A DNA stretch of 14,337 nt from Isotricha intestinalis. Taxonomy: Eukaryota; Ciliophora; Litostomatea; Vestibuliferida; Isotrichidae. Below the pieces are notes generated by a model. That model was not told the origin of the DNA, did not search any database, and saw only the letters and a program-made list of their open reading frames with translations. The stretch's first letter is position 1; the number at the start of each line of letters is the position of its first letter. Made by a program: the position numbers and the translations under genes. This document shows, in pieces, positions 8,127 through 14,337 of the stretch. The DNA lies in assembly GCA_023807065.1 (NCBI GenBank), contig JAJJLU010000911.1, positions 1 through 14,337 on the forward strand. Direction: 5' to 3'.

Positions 8127-10463
8127 ATGAATGATTTAAATACAAGTTTTTCTGATGAATATTCTTCAACTGAAAGTAATAGAATTATAGAAAATGATAA
8201 TTCTTTTAGTGATGACGGCTGTGATAATAATAAAATAGAAACTCAAGATAAAACAAATGATAAAATTGATGTTTTAATAAAAAAAGAAGATAATAATAGT
8301 TCAAATTCTTATATTTCTGATATTCAAATTACAAAAAATAAACAAGAAAATGAACCAAAAACCAATGATGAAATTAGAGAAGAAATTAATTCAATATGTT
8401 TAAACATTTTTTTAAATTATAGTAAATTTTATTATGAAGAAAAAGACTTTTTATTATCTTATCAAACTCTTGTTAAAATATTTAAAGAAGCAAATATTAT
8501 TGAATCGGAATTTTCATCAGTTAATCAAAGTAAAAATAATTCTAGATTAATTACTAATTCAAGTAATGTTTGTTTTAATAAAAAGAAAGATTCTTTTACT
8601 TCAACTAATTTAGAAATTTTAATTAAGGGAATTACACCTAAAGTTTCAAAATTAACATCAAATCAATTTTTAAATTTAATTGCTTTATTATCTAAAAAAA
8701 AATATCCAAAAGAATTTGAAAATAATCCTAAAGATGCTCTTATTCTTTTTACTGAGAAATTTTTATATCCAATTCATTATAAAATAGAAAATGATAAAAC
8801 TGAAAAATTTCAATATAAAATAATTGAATCTTCAATCAATAATTTCAATCATGAATTTTTAGACAAAGGATCAGAAATTTTATTAATTTATTTATATGAT
8901 GCTTTAAATTGGATTTATATATCTTATTTCAAACAAGAATTAAATTCAAATGATAAGAATGTGAAAACAATAATAAAAAGTTCTTTAGAAAGTTTAGTTA
9001 ATTTTACAAAAGATTATGAAATATGTCCTTCTTTAATTTCAATAGAAAAATTAGCAATATATTATAATTGTTTATTAGATAAGAATTTAAATGAAATATT
9101 TGAAGAAGATATTGGAACTATTTTCACTTTTAATAAATTTTGTCTTTTTTTACTTGTTTTTTCTTATAATATATATAAAATGGAATCTCATAAGATATGG
9201 GAAAGATTTAGTTTTTTAATTAAGAAAATGATATTAAGTAAAGGAGAAGAAAATATGAATAAAATTTTAAATATAAAAACTTCGGATGATAAAAAATTAA
9301 AATTAGAGAATTCAATAATTTTAGAAATAATAAAATTAGAAAAAGTAGAATCATATACAAAAATAACAGAATTAAAAACAGAAGAAGATAATGATGAAGA
9401 TGAAGATAAACAAATATTTAAAAATATATATGATATATATTCAACAATTGGTGATAAATTAATTTCCCCTCAAATGTCAATTTCTAGTTTTTTAAAAGTT
9501 TTAAGTGATTTAGGAGTCTTTAATATTTACATTGATAATAATGATGAAGAAATTCAAGCTAAACAAACTTCAATTATTAATAAAAGTCATACTGATTATG
9601 AATATACTTTTGATAGTTTTAGATCTTTTAAAAAAAAAAAATTTAGTAAAAAAGATGCTCAAATGATTTTTTTTCAAGTTTGTTATAAAAAAAATATTTT
9701 AGAAGATAATAATTTTTTGAATGATAAAGACAATGAAATTTATAATAAAATTACTTTTGAACAATTTTATAATGTTATTCAAGAAATAAGTTATTTTATT
9801 CATCCTCAAAAAATTAAAGGAGATGCATTTAAACAATTTAAAAATGTTGATATTAAAATTCAAAATTATAAAAATATAATTAATAATGAATTAGAAGAAA
9901 TGAAATATTTATTAAATCTTCTTCGAAATGATAATCAAGATGAAATAAATAAACATTTAAAACAAATTTTTGCAATGCTTCAAAATATTTTATATCAAAT
10001 ATTTATAATGTATTCTGTTAAAAATGTTTTAAATTTTAATCAATTCTTTTTAATATTCAAAGACTTTGAAATTTTTCCAAATATTATAACATTAATAGAA
10101 ACAAAAAAGTTATTTTATTGTTTATCAAGAATAGCAAAGGAAGAAAATAATATAAAAGGAGATTATTTAGAATTTGAATATTTTATTTGTTCATTAGGTT
10201 TATGTTCCAAATTTAGAAAAGATGGAGAAAATAATATTAATGATTGTCAAAAATTAGCAAGCATACTTTATATAATGAGAAATTCAAAAGGTATTACTAA
10301 TCCAAGACATTTAACTGTTGGAGGAAAATTAATTTCTATTGATAGAGAATTAATTAATATTTTATCTATTTTAAATGATAAATATCCACAATATTTTAAT
10401 TCAAATTTAAAAACAAAAAAACTATTATCTAATAATAACTTATTTAATGACATTTTTAATTAA
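8127..10463 (+). CDS. Large protein with tandem degenerate EF-hand-like units, function unknown
   Basis: I start this gene at the ATG at 8127 (778 residues). An in-frame ATG at 8034 would add 31 hydrophobic residues but lies inside the 14-3-3 coding end. The N-terminus (1-85) is acidic and Asn/Ser-rich. Three helical regions follow: about 87-219 (contains QFLNLIALLSKKKYP and ALILFTEKFLYPIH), about 433-559 (SISSFLKVLSDLGVF, KKDAQMIFFQVCYKK, ITFEQFYNVIQEIS) and about 592-697 (LNFNQFFLIFKDFEIFP, GDYLEFEYFICSLGLC). The I-x-F-x-x-F patterns after short polar loops look like EF-hands whose acidic calcium ligands are mostly missing. The layout recalls TPPP/p25-alpha or EF-hand-like ciliary proteins of protists. 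That is a weak analogy, not an identification. A very acidic insert (EEDNDEDEDK) lies near residue 420. It follows the 14-3-3 gene by only 76 bp. Confidence 0.75.
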   Translation: MNDLNTSFSDEYSSTESNRIIENDNSFSDDGCDNNKIETQDKTNDKIDVLIKKEDNNSSNSYISDIQITKNKQENEPKTNDEIREEINSICLNIFLNYSKFYYEEKDFLLSYQTLVKIFKEANIIESEFSSVNQSKNNSRLITNSSNVCFNKKKDSFTSTNLEILIKGITPKVSKLTSNQFLNLIALLSKKKYPKEFENNPKDALILFTEKFLYPIHYKIENDKTEKFQYKIIESSINNFNHEFLDKGSEILLIYLYDALNWIYISYFKQELNSNDKNVKTIIKSSLESLVNFTKDYEICPSLISIEKLAIYYNCLLDKNLNEIFEEDIGTIFTFNKFCLFLLVFSYNIYKMESHKIWERFSFLIKKMILSKGEENMNKILNIKTSDDKKLKLENSIILEIIKLEKVESYTKITELKTEEDNDEDEDKQIFKNIYDIYSTIGDKLISPQMSISSFLKVLSDLGVFNIYIDNNDEEIQAKQTSIINKSHTDYEYTFDSFRSFKKKKFSKKDAQMIFFQVCYKKNILEDNNFLNDKDNEIYNKITFEQFYNVIQEISYFIHPQKIKGDAFKQFKNVDIKIQNYKNIINNELEEMKYLLNLLRNDNQDEINKHLKQIFAMLQNILYQIFIMYSVKNVLNFNQFFLIFKDFEIFPNIITLIETKKLFYCLSRIAKEENNIKGDYLEFEYFICSLGLCSKFRKDGENNINDCQKLASILYIMRNSKGITNPRHLTVGGKLISIDRELINILSILNDKYPQYFNSNLKTKKLLSNNNLFNDIFN

Positions 10464-10740
10464 TCATTTATGTTTTAATTTATAAACTTTTTCTTTAACT
10501 ATTTAATAAACTATAGATAATGATTATAAATAATTTAATATTAATTTTTGAAATTGTAAACATATTTCTTGAGTTTTTCAAAAGATTTTAGGTTAAATTA
10601 TGAAAAAAAAACAAATATATTTTTTTTACAAGTATTTAAATGTTTTTATGAATAAAATCAATATATTTTTATTAAATAAATTCAGTAATCATAAAAAGCA
10701 TTTAAAGTGAGAAAACAATAATTTTTTTCAAATATAGTTA
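10464..10740. other. Intergenic gap upstream of the AIG1-like GTPase gene
   Basis: These 277 bp lie between two plus-strand genes. The stretch is A+T rich with several short poly-A and poly-T runs. No gene, tRNA-like structure or clear motif is seen; presumably it holds the 3' end of the upstream gene and the promoter of the downstream one. Confidence 0.45.
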
Positions 10741-12126
10741 ATGTCAAGAAATTTGCGTAGGTCATTAAGCTGTGGTAGATTTTCAAAAAAGGAAATTATA
10801 GATTATCTTGATGAAATTAAAAAATCTAAAAATAACATTGTTTTATTTGGTAGAGTGGGAGTTGGTAAAACAACTCTTTTAAATAGATTGTGTGATCGAA
10901 ATTATCAAACGGCAGATTCAGGTTATTCTTGCACTCGAAAAGTCCAATATGCTTTTTCTATGTTGTATAATATGATAATAATAGATTTTCCTGGACTAAA
11001 TGCAACTAAAGATATTGTTAACCATCTTAAAACACAACTAATTTCTATATCAAATATTCCTGTTAGAATGATCTGTTTTCTTGTAGAAAATTCAACAAGA
11101 AATGATGATTTTGAAAGAGAAATTTCTCAAATGTTATCAATTTTCTATAATTATATAGCAAATATTTCTATTATAATAACTAAAACAGAAAATATGGAAA
11201 TGATAAGAAAAGAAGAGCTGAAATTAATATTTAAAAATAGATTTGGAATTAATAATATCTTTTTTACGTCTAAAGTTACAAATTTTTATGGAATGTTGTA
11301 TGATCTTAATGAAATTCAATTAAAAATGAATAACATTGAAAAAATAACAATAAAAACAAGAGATATTGCAAAAACTATTCCAAGCTTATATAATAAAGAT
11401 GTAATAAAAGAAAGAGAAAATTATGAAAAACAATTTGATGATGCATTAGATATTTTTGAAAATGAGATAAATAAAACAACAGACGATGACTTAAAAAAAG
11501 CTATTTATTTTTGTTTTAAATATTTTAAACAAATGTTATTAGAAAATTATAAGGAAGAATTATGTAAAAAAAAGATAAATGGTAAAGAAATGGAGATGGA
11601 TGATGTGATTGCTGAGGTTCTTATGTTCAGTAATAAAATATATAATGAATTCGAAGATTTTAAAAAAAAGATTGAGAGTCAAATAGAAATTAAAATAAAT
11701 AATTACAATGGTGAATATAACAAATTTAAAAAATGTCCTCATTGTGGATTAATATGGTTTAAAGTGAAAGGATGTGATAGTGTGCAATGTGGGAAAAGAA
11801 CTAGAATCCGAGATTTATGTTTTGGAAGATTTAAAAATTATATTGTTAGTTATATTAATAAAATCATTTCTATTGTTACACGAGATTCTCAGTACACTCA
11901 ATATGAGAATGATTGTGAGTTTTATGGTTTGACAGAACAAGAGAAAAATATAAATATAGAAAGAGAAAAAGAAGGGAAGAAAAAAATTCAACCTTTGGGA
12001 TGTGGAGCATCCTTAAATTGGTGTACGATGGAGGATTGTTCTGAAGAAATGATTAAAAAATTGAAAGATATTTCATTGGACAATGAAGATTATTATTCAG
12101 CATTTTTCAAGGACTCTGAAAAATAA
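10741..12126 (+). CDS. AIG1-like GTPase with a C-terminal RBR RING2-like zinc finger
   Basis: The 461-residue protein has an N-terminal G domain: P-loop GRVGVGKT (37-44), GYSCT (61-65) as the G2-type Thr motif of AIG1/GIMAP and septin-like GTPases, DFPG (82-85) as G3, and ITKTE (146-150) as a G4-like motif. It should bind and hydrolyse GTP. Residues about 160-325 are charged and helical, probably coiled coil. The C-terminus has C332-x2-C335-x9-C345-x4-C350 (CPHCGLIW...GC...CG), the spacing of the RING2 zinc finger of RBR ubiquitin ligases, in which the third Cys is catalytic. A later segment, GCGASLNW (420-427), may supply further ligands. The rest of an RBR (RING1, IBR) is absent. Codon choice includes CGT, CGA and AGG for Arg, unlike the AGA-dominated neighbours. 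There is no signal peptide or membrane segment. G domain firm; ubiquitin link inferred. Confidence 0.85.
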   Translation: MSRNLRRSLSCGRFSKKEIIDYLDEIKKSKNNIVLFGRVGVGKTTLLNRLCDRNYQTADSGYSCTRKVQYAFSMLYNMIIIDFPGLNATKDIVNHLKTQLISISNIPVRMICFLVENSTRNDDFEREISQMLSIFYNYIANISIIITKTENMEMIRKEELKLIFKNRFGINNIFFTSKVTNFYGMLYDLNEIQLKMNNIEKITIKTRDIAKTIPSLYNKDVIKERENYEKQFDDALDIFENEINKTTDDDLKKAIYFCFKYFKQMLLENYKEELCKKKINGKEMEMDDVIAEVLMFSNKIYNEFEDFKKKIESQIEIKINNYNGEYNKFKKCPHCGLIWFKVKGCDSVQCGKRTRIRDLCFGRFKNYIVSYINKIISIVTRDSQYTQYENDCEFYGLTEQEKNINIEREKEGKKKIQPLGCGASLNWCTMEDCSEEMIKKLKDISLDNEDYYSAFFKDSEK

Positions 12127-12295
12127 AATAAAAAATATATATATATTAATTTCAATCCCTAATTGAAAAAACATTTTTTATATTTTTTTATTATCTCTTA
12201 AAAAAATTTCATAAATAAATTCTTGAAGAAAAAGATATTTATCAAAATAAAAATTTATTCCAGTAATTATTGATATGTCTTTAGATAAAATATTA

Positions 12296-12388
12296 ATAAA
12301 AGAGTAAATGTTAAGGATTGATGATTTAATAAATTTATTAAATTAATATCTTTAAAATTGGTAATTTATTATTTATAAAAGAGTAAAT
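12296..12388. repeat. Two direct 14-bp copies of ATAAAAGAGTAAAT, 79 bp apart
   Basis: Identical copies lie at 12296-12309 and 12375-12388. The G at two positions makes the match slightly less trivial than a pure A/T repeat. It may be a remnant of a duplication or chance similarity in biased DNA; no function is apparent. Confidence 0.4.
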
Positions 12389-12429
12389 CAATTAGAAAAT
12401 ATTTAAATAATATGGAATCAAATTTATCT

Positions 12430-12455
12430 TTTATCTAACATTATGTTTAGATAAA
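12430..12455. repeat. Imperfect palindrome/hairpin with 12-bp arms
   Basis: Left arm TTTATCTAACAT (12430-12441), a one-base centre, and right arm ATGTTTAGATAAA (12443-12455), which is the reverse complement with one extra T. Its core AACAT-T-ATGTT resembles the core of the palindrome at 7050-7065. It is not followed by a T-run like that of a bacterial terminator, and none is expected in this organism. Confidence 0.5.
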
Positions 12456-13180
12456 TATTATAAAATTGTAGTTAATTTTTTCATTAACCCTTCAAATCAA
12501 ACCAAAAAGAGAATTCATATTCAATTTTTTATCTCATTTTTTGTTAATCAATAATGCTATTTTATTTTTAATTATGATTTTTTTACTAAATAATACAATT
12601 TTTAATTAAAACAAATGTTGATTAATAGAATCTTAAAAAAAAAATATAAAGAATGAAATTTAATTTGAATAATTGTAGTCAGAAGATTATGAAAATAAAA
12701 TGAATTAAACAATTAATTTTATTTTTATGAAACATAAAAAAAACAAACTTAAATCATAAATAGACAATGAGGTTAAATAATCAATTCAAAAAAAATATTC
12801 AAATTTTTAATGAAAAATAGAAAATATGATTTAAATATAAATCATGAAATCAATAATAAAATTATCATTGGATTCAAAAACAATTTTTATTCATTATATT
12901 AGTACTTCACCTGGGGATTTTTAAAATTATTTTAAAAAATAAAATAATATTATTTTATTTTGAATAAATAATAACTGATTATTTAAGCTCAAATAAAACT
13001 AATGTAAAAAAATATAAATAATATTTAAATGTAAATTTAAGATAAGCATTTAAATCCTTAGGTCAGAGAATATTAAATAATAATGAACAAAATTTTGCAA
13101 CTGTTCCTTCTTTCCTGATAATTAAATTTTATTATATATTTTTTATCTTATTTATATATATAATCTAAAAAAGCTTTTTT

Positions 13181-14095
13181 TTATTTGCAACAATGCTTTT
13201 CAAACTCCTTTTCATTAAAATCATTTATTTTTATACTTTTATTATCTTTAAATAACTGAATTTCATTTATTCCTGAATTTAAAATTTGAAAAGCAATGGT
13301 TTGAAAAACAATAAATATATTTACTCCTGTTAAAGCAGAAGTTTCAAAATATTTAAAACCTAATTGATTACAATAATTTTCTGCTTCATCTTTGTTTACA
13401 ACTCTCTTTGGTTTATCAATTTTATTTCCAACAATAATAATATTATTTTTATTTTCATTAAAATTTTTATATAGTTGAATCCAATGACTTATTTTTTCAA
13501 AAGATTTTCTATTAGTAACATCAAAAACAATAATACAACCATGAACTCCTTTTAAATAACCAGAAGTTAGAGATTGATATCTTTCTTGTCCTGCAGTATC
13601 CCATATTTGTAATTTAATTAAATTATTTTCACATTCTAATATTTTTGTAAAAAAATCTAAAGCAACTGTTACTTTATACTCTTCTTCATTTTGTAATGGA
13701 CCATTAATATAACATTTTGATATTGATGTTTTACCTGTTGATGCTTCACCAATTAATGCTAATTTTATTACAATATCTGTGTTATAATCTCTTTTGAATT
13801 TCTGAATTTTTATAAAATCATTAATACCACAATTTTTTGATACTTTTGAAATTTTTAATGATTGTTTTTTTTCCCATATTAAATCATAAATAGCTCTATT
13901 TATTGTTATTTGATTTATTTCTCTTAAATCAATTGATCTACATGATGGACATATTATATTTTGATTTTTTTGTTTTATTTTTTTTAAACATAATGTACAA
14001 AAAGAATGTCCACAATTTAATATTCTTGGACATTTTTCAGATTTATCATTATCTTCATATTCTTCCATACATATATCACATAATGTTTTTGGCAT
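13181..14095 (-). CDS. RING finger-Rab GTPase fusion protein
   Basis: The 304-residue protein starts with a complete C3HC4 RING finger: C6, C9, C28, H30, C33, C36, C49, C52. This is the usual E2-binding module of E3 ubiquitin ligases. A linker (about 55-106) leads to a full Rab domain (about 107-304): P-loop GEASTGKTS (116-124), a switch I Thr in VTVALDF (canonical TIGVDF, here diverged), WDTAGQERY, GNKID and ETSAL. The C-terminus is HCCK, so two Cys near the end could be geranylgeranylated to place the protein on a membrane. All nucleotide-binding motifs and the switch II Gln are intact, so GTP cycling is expected. The domain order is analogous to TRIM23, a RING protein with a C-terminal ARF GTPase, but here the GTPase is a Rab. 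Role inferred: GTP-controlled ubiquitination at a membrane. It is the last gene before the right-hand end. Confidence 0.9.
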   Translation of the reverse strand: MPKTLCDICMEEYEDNDKSEKCPRILNCGHSFCTLCLKKIKQKNQNIICPSCRSIDLREINQITINRAIYDLIWEKKQSLKISKVSKNCGINDFIKIQKFKRDYNTDIVIKLALIGEASTGKTSISKCYINGPLQNEEEYKVTVALDFFTKILECENNLIKLQIWDTAGQERYQSLTSGYLKGVHGCIIVFDVTNRKSFEKISHWIQLYKNFNENKNNIIIVGNKIDKPKRVVNKDEAENYCNQLGFKYFETSALTGVNIFIVFQTIAFQILNSGINEIQLFKDNKSIKINDFNEKEFEKHCCK

Positions 14096-14323
14096 TTTAT
14101 TAATTTAAAAACATTTTTAATAAAATGAAAAAATCATCTTATAATAAAACAATTTAAAAAAAGTTTAGAAATAATTAAAATGATTAAAATTTTAATGGTA
14201 TTATTTAAAAATTAAAATTAAAAATAATAAAATTAAAAAAGAAATTTAAATGAAAAGAAATAAGAAAAAGAAATATAAAAAAAAAATGAAATAACAATTA
14301 TTGGAATTTTTTGAATTTAAAAA
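14096..14323. other. Subtelomeric, purine-skewed A-rich stretch with the RING-Rab promoter
   Basis: These 228 bp lie between the minus-strand RING-Rab start and the telomere-like repeat. The plus strand is dominated by A with scattered G and has only about five C. The tract from about 14236 to 14290 is nearly all purine. The promoter and 5' leader of the RING-Rab gene must be here. No frame or motif can be called. Confidence 0.5.
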
Positions 14324-14337
14324 ATTGGGGATTGGGG
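14324..14337 (+). repeat. Telomere-like repeat (ATTGGGG)x2 at the right end
   Basis: The window ends with two exact copies of ATTGGGG. Runs of four G are essentially absent elsewhere in this A+T-rich sequence, apart from a single one near 12914. The G-rich strand runs 5' to 3' towards the edge, the polarity of a true telomere. The unit is one A longer than the Tetrahymena TTGGGG repeat. With two units seen, this is a strong hint rather than proof. Confidence 0.7.

Larger units (their letters stand above)
12127..13180. other. 1.05-kb gene-free region, possibly containing gene remnants
   Basis: No continuous frame, tRNA or rRNA is visible here. Several minus-strand stretches read like protein for 20-50 codons before stops or frame changes, for example about 12345-12178, containing ILSKDISIITGINFYFDKYL, and about 13130-13060, containing RKEGTVAKFCSLLFNIL. 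In DNA this A+T rich such runs are expected by chance at about this frequency, and different frames look equally coding-like, so I call none. Two 14-bp direct repeats and an imperfect palindrome are listed separately. The region separates the tandem plus-strand genes from the last, minus-strand gene and carries the 3' ends of both flanking genes. Confidence 0.45.

Noticed and set aside
12178..12480. Reading TAA as Gln to join minus-strand fragments in the 12.2-12.5 kb interval
   Set aside because: Under that reading some stretches look like one protein, but other frames of the same DNA look equally good, TGA also interrupts, and the long genes here show TAA is a stop.
1..14337. tRNA, rRNA, CRISPR array, insertion sequence or bacterial operon signals
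   Set aside because: I found no GC-rich cloverleaf-like segment, rRNA-like stretch, spaced repeats, transposase or Shine-Dalgarno pattern. The BspA repeats are coding and not CRISPR-like.

Overview
The window looks like the end of a macronuclear chromosome (or contig) from a ciliate-type protist. The DNA is extremely A+T rich. The genes are long, apparently intronless open frames packed on both strands, with long Asn/Lys-rich stretches. The gene families are eukaryotic: protein kinase fold, 14-3-3, Rab, AIG1-like GTPase, RING finger and BspA-type leucine-rich repeats. The right edge ends in two copies of ATTGGGG with the G-rich strand pointing outwards, as a telomere would. TTGGGG-type telomeres are known from ciliates, so a ciliate is my best guess. 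All long frames end in TAA or TAG and contain no internal stops, while Gln is written CAA/CAG, so the standard code is in use here. Among ciliates that is known for Stentor and for litostomes such as gut and rumen forms. BspA-type repeats are common in gut and anaerobic protists, but assignment to a litostome is inference.

Layout, left to right. (1) 1-272, minus: the 5' part of a gene running off the left edge, with an in-frame TAA. (2) 368-856, plus: a small protein with a dual-acylation N-terminus (MGCC). (3) Three minus-strand genes in a row: 1068-3014, an MGC-initiated pseudokinase; 3184-5220, an Asn-rich basic protein with a conserved-looking N-terminal module; 5359-6780, a protein of 14 tandem 26-residue BspA-like repeats. 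(4) A 508-bp divergent intergenic region. (5) Three plus-strand genes: 7289-8050, a divergent 14-3-3 protein; 8127-10463, a large protein with degenerate EF-hand-like units, only 76 bp after the 14-3-3 gene; 10741-12126, an AIG1-like GTPase with a C-terminal zinc finger spaced like the RING2 of RBR ubiquitin ligases. (6) About 1.05 kb with no convincing gene. (7) 13181-14095, minus: a RING-Rab fusion, the last gene before the chromosome end. (8) A purine-rich subtelomeric stretch and the telomere-like repeat.

Functionally the window is a set of intracellular signalling and membrane-associated proteins rather than a metabolic operon: two acyl-anchor candidates, a predicted catalytically dead kinase, a phospho-reader relative (14-3-3) with altered pocket residues, and two GTPases each fused to a ubiquitin-ligase-type zinc finger. 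No pathway can be assigned from sequence alone. The most unusual items are the RING-Rab fusion, the AIG1-like GTPase/RING2-like fusion, the pseudokinase, the divergent 14-3-3 and the telomere-like heptamer.
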